In this document: positions 1-6,834 of the stretch, piece by piece | How positions within the stretch are numbered: the first letter of the stretch is position 1 | Layout of the letters: the number at the start of each line of letters is the position of its first letter | Assembly (NCBI GenBank): GCA_020217035.1 | Contig: JAIWOG010000102.1 | Location: 1 to 10,000 of the forward strand | From: Magnetospirillum sp. | GTDB lineage: Bacteria; Pseudomonadota; Alphaproteobacteria; Rhodospirillales; Magnetospirillaceae | Length of the DNA: 10,000 nt | Direction of reading: 5' to 3' | Program-made: the position numbers and the translations under genes | Notes under the pieces: generated by a model | The model's database searches: none | Seen by the model: only the letters and a program-made list of their open reading frames with translations | What the model was told of the DNA's origin: nothing

Positions 1-472
1 CGCCCCCAGCTTCACCCCCGGCCGGCCGCTGGCCCAGGCGGTGCTGGAACTGAACGCCCGCATCTTCGCCGACTTCGCCTTCGACCCGGTGGCCACCAGC
101 GTGGGTACGCCCTTGGCCACCGTCTTCGCCGAGCGTCGCGGCGTCTGCCAGGATTTCGCCCATGCCGGCATCGCCTGTCTGCGGGCCATGGGATTGGCGG
201 CCCGCTATGTCAGCGGCTACATCCGCACCATCGCGCCGCCCGGCAAGGAAAAGCTGATCGGCGCCGACGCCAGCCACGCCTGGCTGTCGGCGTTCATCCC
301 CGGCTGGGGCTGGCTGGATCTGGACCCCACCAACAACACCACCGCCGGCGAGGACCATGTGGTGGTGGCCTGGGGCCGCGATTACGACGACGTCAGCCCG
401 ATCAAGGGCGTGGTCCTGGGCGGCGGCGAACATGTGGTCCACGTCGCCGTGGACGTCACCGAGATCGGCTGA
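1..472 (+). CDS. Transglutaminase-like family protein, C-terminal part (5' end cut by window)
   Basis: The reading frame is already open at base 2 and gives 156 residues before the TGA at 470-472. It carries the core of the transglutaminase-like cysteine protease fold. The catalytic Cys sits in ERRGVCQDFAH (visible residue 49), the His in DASHAWL (residue 92) and the Asp in the LDLDPTNN stretch (residue 108). This Cys-His-Asp order and spacing is that of bacterial proteins made of an N-terminal beta domain plus a transglutaminase core. Most bacterial members are thought to be peptidases or amide-bond hydrolases rather than true cross-linking enzymes, and the substrate cannot be told from the sequence. 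The GTG at 41 is internal to the frame and is not the real start. The gene converges on the HD-GYP gene with a 49-base gap. No membrane segment is visible in this part. Confidence 0.88.
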   Translation, partial: APSFTPGRPLAQAVLELNARIFADFAFDPVATSVGTPLATVFAERRGVCQDFAHAGIACLRAMGLAARYVSGYIRTIAPPGKEKLIGADASHAWLSAFIPGWGWLDLDPTNNTTAGEDHVVVAWGRDYDDVSPIKGVVLGGGEHVVHVAVDVTEIG

Positions 473-521
473 CGCCGTTTGCCTGTGCGGCCTCGGACGC
501 CGCGCCGGCCTGGGGCCAACC

Positions 522-3500
522 CTATTCCGCCGCCTTGGTCAGGTATTGGTCGATGTCGACCTCGTCCATCTGTTCAGGCAGCAAGAAACGTTCGGCGTAT
601 TGCCGATAGACCCCCGAGGTCAGGAACAGGTCGAACAGGTCGGAATCGATATGCTTGTCCTTCTTGAAGAAGGACAGGATCTTGATGGATTCGGACAGCG
701 TCTTGGCCTTCTTGTAGGGGCGGTCGGACGCGGTCAGCGCCTCGAAGATATCGGCGATGGCCATGATACGCGACGGCACCGACAATTGGTCCGAGGTCAA
801 TTTCCGCGGATAGCCGGTGCCGATCATGGTTTCGTGGTGGGTGCCGGCATATTCGGGCACGCGCTTCATATGCTTGGGGAAGGGCAGACGCTCCAGCATG
901 GCGATGGTCTGCATGATGTGTTCGTTGATCTTGAAGCGCTCTTCTTCCGACAACGTGCCGCGGCTGACCGCCAAATTGTAGACCTCGCCGAAATTATAGA
1001 GGTTTTCCGGGATGGTGACGTTGAAGTTGAAATCGGCATAGCGTTCCTTGCCGCCGGGGCGCGGTATGATGTGCCAGGGCTTGTCGTCCAGCAGCTTTTC
1101 CACCACCGGCAGTTCCGGCTGCTCGGCCGGGAAACGCTTCAGTTCCTCGTGCGACAGACCCAGGCGGTCGTCGAAGGTGCGGACCCAGGTTTGTTGGGCG
1201 ATCTGCTTCAAGCGCTCGACCTTGTCGGGGGCCATGAACTCGCCGCCCACGTTGCATTCGGCGACGAAGGAGAAATCGGCCAGCAATTGCGCCCGGCGTT
1301 CCTCCATGCGGGCCCGCAGAACGGGTTCGTCCTCGTTGCCCGAGATCACCCCTTGCATGTATTCGATCACCGCGTCGCGCAGCAACACCTCGAAGCGGGT
1401 GCGCACCTCGTGGATGCGGTTGTAGATGGTTTCCAGCTTGGTGGCCTTGTCGACCACGTATTCCGGGGTCACCACCTTGCCGCAATCGTGCAGCCAGGCG
1501 CCGATCTTGAACTCGCGCCATTCCTCTTCGGTCTTGAAGGCGAAGTCGGCCAGCGGCCCGCTTTCCACCTTGCCGGCTTCTTCCGCCAGCATCAGCGCCA
1601 GTTCGGGAACGCGTTCGCAATGGCCGCCGGTATAGGGGCTCTTGGCGTCGATGGCGCCGGCGATGATCTGGATCATCGAGTCCATCAGCTCTTCCTGGGC
1701 TTCCAGCAATTGCCTGTTGTAGAGCGCGGTGGCGGCTTGCGCCGACAGCGCCTCGACGAAGCTTTGGATGGCCGGGTCGAAGGGGATGATATCGTTGGTT
1801 CCCGGCACCCGGGCGTTGATCAGCTGCAAGGCGCCGATGATGTCGCCGCCGCGCGGCTTCAGCGGCACGGTCAGGAAGGATTGCGAACGATAGCCGTTGC
1901 GTTCATCGAAGATCTTGGTGCCCGAGAAGTCGAACTGGGTCGAATCATAGGCGTCGACGATGTTGATGGTCATCTGTTCGTGGACGCAATGGCTGACCAC
2001 GTTGCGGTGGTTGGGGTTGCCGTCGGCATCCTTAAGAGCCACGGCGGGAATGTTGGGAAGCTCGCCCGAGGCGCCGCCCACGGCCACCCCCAAGGTGTCG
2101 TTGCGCAGGATCTGGAAGCGCAACGTTTCGTCCTCGGTACGGATGTAAAGGGTGCCGCCGTCGGCGTTGGTCAGATCCTTGGCCCCCATCAGGATCATTT
2201 CCATCAGCTTGTTGATGTCGCGCTCGGCCGACAGCGCGATGCCCAGGCCCACCAGCTTCTCCAGCTTGCCCTGGGCCACTTCCAGGGCTTGGGCCTTGCT
2301 GGCCAGGGATTCCTTCATCGAGGCGAATGCGTCGGCCAGGGAGTAGAATTCCAGGATGAAGGAATCGGCGGGACCACGCCCCGAGAAGTCGAAATGCTGC
2401 ACGCGCTGGGCCTCGTCCGCCAGTTGGCGGACGGTGGCCCCCATGCGTCGCGACATGACCAGAACCAGGGGCAGGATGACCAGCGCCACCAAGGTCGCCA
2501 TCAGGATCATCTGGCGCTGCATGTCGCGGATATGGCCGGTGAAGTCGTCGAAGGGGGCCAGCACCGCCACCCCCAGCGCCGGGCTGCCGGCCACCTGCCA
2601 GGTCGAGACACGCACCATCAGCGTGCCCAGGTCGGCCGGGTCGGTGAAGCGGGTTTCGGCATCGCCCTTGCCCAGTTGGCTCAGCACCGCCTTGGCCATG
2701 GGGGAAGCGACCTGGTCCAGCGGCGACAGCGGCGCGATGTCAGCCCCCAAGACGGAATTGCCGGCGGCCAGCACCCGCATCTTGTCGTCCACCAGCACGA
2801 TGGCGCCGTTGGCCGACACCCGCTGGCCGCCGACGAAGGCGTTCAGGTCAGAGAGCGTGATGTCGACGCCGAACACCCCGGCTTGGCGCGGCAGGCGGCG
2901 CGACGCCGTGATGCCGGGTTGTTGCAGCGAGTTGAACAGGTAAGGCGAACTGAGCACCGGCTTGTCGTCCGCCTCCATGGCGGGCTTGTACCAGCCGCGC
3001 TGGCGCGGGTCGTAGGCGGGCTGCGGATCGACGGCGGTTCCCACCACAGACCCCGAAGGGTCAAGATAGGTCCAGCTTTGCACCCGCGCCTCGCCCTGGC
3101 CGGAAATGGCGCGGACGATCATCCAGGTGCTTGCCGGGGCCTTGTGGGCATCGACGATGCGGCCATCCTGACGGGCGGCGATCACTTGCAGGAAGTCGCC
3201 GTTGTCATAGCCGTAATACAAGGAATAAAGCGAACGGTCGTTGGCCAGCGTGTCGATCAGATAGGGCACCACCGGATGGGTGACGCCGTCGCCTTCCACC
3301 GCCGCCAATGCCGCCGGCAGCCGCCCGCCCATGCCGGCCAAGGTCATGGTGTCGGCCATCTGGCGGTCGACTTGGTCCACCACCCGGGCGGAAACCTCGG
3401 AAAACAAGGTCGACGCCGCGTCCTTGGCCGCCTGCGTGCTGGAAAAATAGACATTGGCGATGGCGGCCAAGGTCACCGCGACGATGACCGCCAGGATGGC

Positions 3501-3569
3501 GCTGGAAATGCTGACGTGGAAGCGCAACCTCAGATGACGCGTGCCGACCATTACCATCCCCCATATCAT
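522..3569 (-). CDS. Membrane-bound Cache-GAF-HD-GYP protein, predicted c-di-GMP phosphodiesterase
   Basis: This 1015-residue protein has a membrane helix at about 19-42 and a large extracytoplasmic Cache-type sensor at about 45-345, with the typical YDPRQRGWY at 186-194. A second helix lies at about 354-373, followed by a HAMP-like linker and helix to about 440, a GAF domain at about 445-620 and an HD-GYP domain at about 630-1000. The HD-GYP domain should hydrolyse c-di-GMP in the cytoplasm under control of the periplasmic ligand sensor and the GAF domain. Metal ligands expected in the family are present: H650, H694-D695 (with K698), H884, H911-H912 and D940. Two oddities stand out. About 155 extra residues (roughly 715-870) separate the HD and GYP halves, and the usual Asp in HHExxDGxGYP is Ile (HHETMIGTGYP, 911-921). 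The start is uncertain: ATG at 3569 has weak AGAAG upstream, while ATG at 3551 has GGGGGA about five bases ahead. It is transcribed divergently from the diguanylate cyclase. Confidence 0.9.
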   Translation of the reverse strand: MIWGMVMVGTRHLRLRFHVSISSAILAVIVAVTLAAIANVYFSSTQAAKDAASTLFSEVSARVVDQVDRQMADTMTLAGMGGRLPAALAAVEGDGVTHPVVPYLIDTLANDRSLYSLYYGYDNGDFLQVIAARQDGRIVDAHKAPASTWMIVRAISGQGEARVQSWTYLDPSGSVVGTAVDPQPAYDPRQRGWYKPAMEADDKPVLSSPYLFNSLQQPGITASRRLPRQAGVFGVDITLSDLNAFVGGQRVSANGAIVLVDDKMRVLAAGNSVLGADIAPLSPLDQVASPMAKAVLSQLGKGDAETRFTDPADLGTLMVRVSTWQVAGSPALGVAVLAPFDDFTGHIRDMQRQMILMATLVALVILPLVLVMSRRMGATVRQLADEAQRVQHFDFSGRGPADSFILEFYSLADAFASMKESLASKAQALEVAQGKLEKLVGLGIALSAERDINKLMEMILMGAKDLTNADGGTLYIRTEDETLRFQILRNDTLGVAVGGASGELPNIPAVALKDADGNPNHRNVVSHCVHEQMTINIVDAYDSTQFDFSGTKIFDERNGYRSQSFLTVPLKPRGGDIIGALQLINARVPGTNDIIPFDPAIQSFVEALSAQAATALYNRQLLEAQEELMDSMIQIIAGAIDAKSPYTGGHCERVPELALMLAEEAGKVESGPLADFAFKTEEEWREFKIGAWLHDCGKVVTPEYVVDKATKLETIYNRIHEVRTRFEVLLRDAVIEYMQGVISGNEDEPVLRARMEERRAQLLADFSFVAECNVGGEFMAPDKVERLKQIAQQTWVRTFDDRLGLSHEELKRFPAEQPELPVVEKLLDDKPWHIIPRPGGKERYADFNFNVTIPENLYNFGEVYNLAVSRGTLSEEERFKINEHIMQTIAMLERLPFPKHMKRVPEYAGTHHETMIGTGYPRKLTSDQLSVPSRIMAIADIFEALTASDRPYKKAKTLSESIKILSFFKKDKHIDSDLFDLFLTSGVYRQYAERFLLPEQMDEVDIDQYLTKAAE

Positions 3570-3787
3570 CGACTGCTTCTTGATAGCAAATGCCGACGAA
3601 CGACACCAGCAGTCATATTACCCATAAGTATTATGCACAGCCCACCACGCCGCAAGGCCACCTTACATAAACCACAAAACCAAGAATCACGCATTGCCCC
3701 CCTATCCCATGGGGATTATCCTTTCGGCCATTTTTATGGACCGCTGGACGGATGCGTTTGTTTTTTTTGGGGGGGGACCTAGGGGTC
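3570..3787. promoter_or_regulatory. Divergent intergenic region with AT-rich block, inverted repeat and T8G8 tract
   Basis: These 218 bases separate the divergent HD-GYP and GGDEF genes and are much more AT-rich than their surroundings, so both promoters should lie here. Candidate -10-like hexamers (TATTAT, and TAATAT on the other strand) fall within about 3613-3640, but I cannot pair them with convincing -35 boxes. ATCCC-ATG-GGGAT at 3704-3716 is a perfect inverted repeat that could be an operator. Eight T (3761-3768) followed by eight G (3769-3776) end 11 bases before the GGDEF start codon. Confidence 0.55.
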
Positions 3788-5647
3788 ATGAATCTCAATA
3801 TCAAGATCAGTGTGCTTTTCGCCGCCATCGCCGCCTTGTTGATCGCGCTGTTGATGGCCATCAGCCTTTATGCCTTTCGTAGCTTTTCCATCGCCTCGTC
3901 GTCGGAGCACATTCGCACCGCCGCCGAGATCGTGCGCGTTCACCTGACCGAATCCATGATCAACGGCGTCATCGACAAGCGAGAAAGCTTCCTGAAACGG
4001 TTGATGGAGGTCCAGGGGCTGGCGTCGGCACGGGTGGTGCGCTCCCCCGCCGTGGTCAAGCAATTCGGCAGCGGCCTGCACGAGGAAAACCCGTCCGACG
4101 AGATCGAGGCCCAGGTGTTGCGCGACGGCAAGCCCGCTTACGAGATCGTCGAGACAGAGACCGACACCTTGATCCGCGGCACCATTCCCTTCGTCGCCAC
4201 CAACCGCGGCGAGCCCAATTGCCTGCAATGCCACGACGTCCAGGAAGGCCAGGTTCTGGGGGCCGTCACCATGAAGGTGTCGATCGGCGACCTGAAGACC
4301 CAGGCCATGCTGACCGTGGGTGCCTTGGTGGTGGCGGTGACCATCTTCATGGGCATCGCCTTCGTGCTGATCCGCCGCATGGTCAATCCGGTCTCGGCCA
4401 CCGCCATCGACGTGGAAGAAGCGGTGCAGCGGGCGTTGCGCGGCGACTTCAAGGCCAAGGTCGAGCAGGTCACCAAGGACGAGATCGGCCAGATCGCCAC
4501 CGACATGAACCGCCTGTTGTCGTTCCTGGACGAAGGATTGACCCGCATCGGCGCCAACGTGGCGCGGCTGACCAGCCGCACGCCGGCCGCCGACGAGAAC
4601 CAGTTGACCGCCACCATCGACATGGTGGAAGGGCTGACCCGGGCCGCCCATTTCAAGCAGGCCATCGAAGAGGATGAAACCAAGGCGGAAATCCACCTGC
4701 GTCTGGCCAAGGCATTGGAAGGCGAGTTCGGCATCCGCGAATATTCCATCTACGAGATGCAGGCCAACAAGAACCACATGACGCCGTTGTTCGTGGACGG
4801 CCAACCCCAGGCGTCGTGCCGGTGGTGCGACCCGCAGATCCTGGTCCGCTCGGAAGGCTGCCGCGCCAAGCGCACAGGCCACGTGGTGGACGGGGTGCTG
4901 AACCCCGGCATCTGCTATGCCTTCAACCCGCCGGAAGAAGCCCAGGACCGCAAGCACATCTGCTTGCCGATCATCCAATCCGGCGCGGTGGGCAACGTGC
5001 TGCAACTGGTGGTGCCGCCGCAGGAAGAAACCCGCCTGCACGAACAACTGCCCTATGTCAGCGTCTACCTGCGCGAGGCGGCGCCGGTGCTGGAAACCAA
5101 GAAGCTGATGGAAACCTTGCGCGAATCGGCGCTGCGCGACCCGATGACCGGGCTGAACAACCGTCGCTTCCTGGAAGAATACGTGGACACCTTGGTGGCC
5201 AACGTGCAGCGGCGCCAGTCGCAGGTCGGCATCATGATGCTGGATCTGGACTTCTTCAAGATGGTCAACGACACCTATGGCCACGACGCCGGCGACGCCG
5301 TCATCAAGGCCCTGGCCAAGGTGCTGCGTCAGGCGGTCCGCGCCTCCGACATGGTGATCCGCTATGGCGGCGAGGAATTCCTGATCGTTTTGCTGGACGC
5401 CAGCCCGGAACAGGCCGATGCCATCGCCGAGAAAATCCGCGCCACCGTCGAAGCCCTGGACATCCAGGCCGGCACCACGGTGCTGCGCAAGACCATCTCG
5501 ATCGGCGTCGCCGACTTCCCCACCGACAGCGACACCTTCTGGCAGGCGGTCAAGTTCGCCGACGTCGCCCTTTACCAAGCCAAGGAAACCGGCCGCAACA
5601 AGGTGGTACGCTTCGATCCGGCCATGTGGCAGGACAAGAGCTACTGA
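3788..5647 (+). CDS. Membrane-bound diguanylate cyclase with periplasmic c-haem motif and Cys-rich domain
   Basis: This 619-residue protein should make c-di-GMP from two GTP. I chose ATG at 3788 because the protein then opens with a clean N-terminal helix (about 8-30), and AGGGG and the G8 tract lie just upstream. A GTG in frame at 3752 would put the homopolymer tract inside the gene. The periplasmic part (31-172) contains CLQCH at 145-149, a c-type haem attachment motif, as in haem-PAS redox or gas sensors. A second helix lies at about 174-196 and HAMP at about 197-250. A GAF-like cytoplasmic domain (about 285-435) holds five cysteines: C344, C347, C358, C376 and C392. The GGDEF domain (445-612) has metal Asp 486 in LDLDFF, an intact GGEEF at 527-531 and the inhibitory-site pattern RASD at 518-521, five residues before it. 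An active, product-inhibited cyclase is expected. It lies 19 bases before the next gene and probably shares its transcript. Confidence 0.92.
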   Translation: MNLNIKISVLFAAIAALLIALLMAISLYAFRSFSIASSSEHIRTAAEIVRVHLTESMINGVIDKRESFLKRLMEVQGLASARVVRSPAVVKQFGSGLHEENPSDEIEAQVLRDGKPAYEIVETETDTLIRGTIPFVATNRGEPNCLQCHDVQEGQVLGAVTMKVSIGDLKTQAMLTVGALVVAVTIFMGIAFVLIRRMVNPVSATAIDVEEAVQRALRGDFKAKVEQVTKDEIGQIATDMNRLLSFLDEGLTRIGANVARLTSRTPAADENQLTATIDMVEGLTRAAHFKQAIEEDETKAEIHLRLAKALEGEFGIREYSIYEMQANKNHMTPLFVDGQPQASCRWCDPQILVRSEGCRAKRTGHVVDGVLNPGICYAFNPPEEAQDRKHICLPIIQSGAVGNVLQLVVPPQEETRLHEQLPYVSVYLREAAPVLETKKLMETLRESALRDPMTGLNNRRFLEEYVDTLVANVQRRQSQVGIMMLDLDFFKMVNDTYGHDAGDAVIKALAKVLRQAVRASDMVIRYGGEEFLIVLLDASPEQADAIAEKIRATVEALDIQAGTTVLRKTISIGVADFPTDSDTFWQAVKFADVALYQAKETGRNKVVRFDPAMWQDKSY

Positions 5648-5666
5648 TCGCGGGCGGGGGAACACC

Positions 5667-6155
5667 ATGATCGTTTTCGACCTGCGCGAGGAAGCGAGAC
5701 TGGTGTCCTACCTGTACCTGACCGGCGGGCTGACCTTGGCCTTGCTGCTGGTGGGCCTGACCCACAAGTGGTTCCAGGGAAGGCTATGGCCCGCCACCCT
5801 GGGCGACGCCGCCTTCCCCCTGGCCCTGGTCTTCGCCCTGGCGTCGCTGGGCCTGGGCTGGATGGAAGTGGACGAACGCCAACAGGCCGAAACCTTGGCC
5901 GCCCAATGCCTGGCAGGTCAGTGCGACATGGTGGAAGGGCCGGTGGTCAGCGCCACCCCGGTCCGTCAGGTGACCCAAGGCAGCCGCTACACCGCCCCCA
6001 TGGAAAGGGGCGAGTTCCGGGTCGGCGACCATGTCTTCTTCCACTATCCCCGCGACCATTCCGACTATAGCCCCGCCAACAAACTTCAACCGGGCCAGAA
6101 GGTCCGGGTGTACAGCCATCAACAGGTTTTGGTGCTGGTCGAGGAAATCCATTGA
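5667..6155 (+). CDS. Small membrane protein of unknown function, two predicted helices plus soluble C-terminal domain
   Basis: I do not recognise this 162-residue protein. It starts at ATG 5667 after a G-rich ribosome binding site (GGGCGGGGG). Two hydrophobic stretches, about residues 17-34 and 46-66, suggest two membrane helices. They are followed by a soluble domain of about 95 residues (from roughly MEVDERQQAE onward) that is rich in short beta-like segments and in V, G and charged residues. Two cysteines in CLAGQC lie just after the second helix. Its TGA (6153-6155) overlaps the TTG start of the truncated arfB (6152-6154), so the two were translationally coupled in the ancestral operon. 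It follows the diguanylate cyclase by 19 bases, which hints at co-transcription but does not prove a signalling role. Codon use matches the genes to its left. Confidence 0.8.
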   Translation: MIVFDLREEARLVSYLYLTGGLTLALLLVGLTHKWFQGRLWPATLGDAAFPLALVFALASLGLGWMEVDERQQAETLAAQCLAGQCDMVEGPVVSATPVRQVTQGSRYTAPMERGEFRVGDHVFFHYPRDHSDYSPANKLQPGQKVRVYSHQQVLVLVEEIH

Positions 6156-6253
6156 TCCCCATCACCCGCCGCATCGCCCTGGACGAGTCCGAACTGACCG
6201 AAAGCTTTTCCCGCGCTTCCGGCCCCGGCGGGCAGAACGTCAACACAGTTTGA
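6152..6253 (+). pseudogene. arfB: Truncated arfB: peptidyl-tRNA hydrolase cut off just after the GGQ motif
   Basis: Starting at TTG 6152 the frame reads MIPITRRIALDESELTES, then FSRASGPGGQNVN, then T, V and a stop at 6251-6253. The first 31 residues are unmistakably the N-terminus of ArfB (YaeJ), the GGQ hydrolase that frees stalled ribosomes lacking a stop codon. The expected next residues, KVE and the rest of the domain plus basic tail (about 105 residues), are missing, so this copy cannot work. Similarity ends at about base 6245. By eye, 22 of the 31 residues match the complete copy starting at 6318, but the DNA differs at many third positions, so it is not a recent local duplication. It overlaps the stop of the preceding membrane protein gene, which marks it as the original operon member. 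Confidence 0.82.
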
Positions 6254-6306
6254 ACGTCATAGCTAGACAACCCACCGGCCAGTGGACGAGGGAGCGCGGG
6301 CCTCGG

Positions 6307-6312
6307 TATAAA
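6307..6312 (+). promoter_or_regulatory. Possible -10 box very close to the second arfB start
   Basis: TATAAA lies five bases before the ATG at 6318. A weak -35-like GTGGAC sits 19 bases further upstream. If used, transcription would begin at or near the start codon and give an almost leaderless mRNA. This fits the lack of a clear ribosome binding site in front of this gene. The evidence is one good hexamer and one poor one. Confidence 0.3.
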
Positions 6313-6317
6313 GCCGG

Positions 6318-6737
6318 ATGATCCGCATCACGCACCGCATCTCCATCGACGAGAAGGAACTGGAGGAGACGTTCGTCCGCTCCTCCGGGCCAGGCGGGCA
6401 GAATGTGAATAAGGTGGAGAGTGCGGTCCAACTGCGGTTCGACGTGCGGAACTCCCCCTCCCTGCCCGACCGGGTCAAGGAGCGCATGGTCGCCATCGCC
6501 GGCAGCCGCATGACCCAGGACGGGGTGCTGGTCATCATCGCCCAGCGCCACCGGACCCAGGAGCGGAACCGCGCCGATGCCCTCGACCGCCTAATCGACC
6601 TGCTCCGCGACGCGGCGGCCCCGCCGCCGCCCGTGCGCCGCCCGACCAAGCCCACGAAGGGATCGCAACAACGGCGACTGGACAGCAAGTCGAAGCACTC
6701 GGCGACGAAGCGGCTGCGGTCACAGCGGCCGGAGTAA
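6318..6737 (+). CDS. arfB: Alternative ribosome-rescue factor ArfB (GGQ peptidyl-tRNA hydrolase), complete
   Basis: This 139-residue protein is of full ArfB (YaeJ/ICT1-like) length. It hydrolyses peptidyl-tRNA on ribosomes stalled at the end of mRNAs without a stop codon. The catalytic domain (1-100) begins MIRITHRISIDEKELEE and contains SGPGGQNVNKVESAV, where the GGQ reaches the peptidyl transferase centre. A Pro-rich linker (AAAPPPPVRRPTKPT) leads to a basic tail (KGSQQRRLDSKSKHSATKR and beyond) that in this family enters the empty mRNA channel, so all functional parts are present. No strong Shine-Dalgarno sequence precedes ATG 6318. It lies 64 bases after the stop of a truncated arfB of different sequence, so it probably replaces the broken host gene. 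It converges with the HUH-protein gene. Confidence 0.93.
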   Translation: MIRITHRISIDEKELEETFVRSSGPGGQNVNKVESAVQLRFDVRNSPSLPDRVKERMVAIAGSRMTQDGVLVIIAQRHRTQERNRADALDRLIDLLRDAAAPPPPVRRPTKPTKGSQQRRLDSKSKHSATKRLRSQRPE

Positions 6738-6766
6738 AGGCAGACGCGGTTTCCGGCGCGTAGAGA

Positions 6767-6813
6767 CGCCCGAAAGGTCGGCGACTGCGTCGCACGCCTC
6801 GGGCGCTTTCGGG
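6767..6813. terminator. Structured convergent intergenic region with two alternative stems
   Basis: Between the convergent arfB and HUH-protein genes, CGCCCGA (6767-6773) can pair with TCGGGCG (6799-6805). The overlapping CCCGAAAG (6769-6776) can instead pair with CTTTCGGG (6806-6813). An inner hairpin GCGAC-TGC-GTCGC occupies 6781-6793. The position suits a bidirectional terminator, but no clean U-tract follows on either strand. Confidence 0.4.
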
Positions 6814-6834
6814 GCTTCCACGCCCGGCGGAGTG

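Noticed and set aside
357..3782. 1141-codon open frame on the + strand
   Set aside because: It is the antisense shadow of the HD-GYP gene, which has clear domains and catalytic motifs. Long opposite-strand frames are common in GC-rich DNA. Its product is His/Gly/Gln-rich without domains.
3779..5668. 629-codon open frame on the - strand
   Set aside because: Antisense of the diguanylate cyclase, with the same low-complexity H/G/Q/D composition and no motif.
6152..6737. Tandem duplication of one arfB gene
   Set aside because: The overlapping parts differ at about 9 of 31 residues and at many silent positions, so the copies have separate histories.
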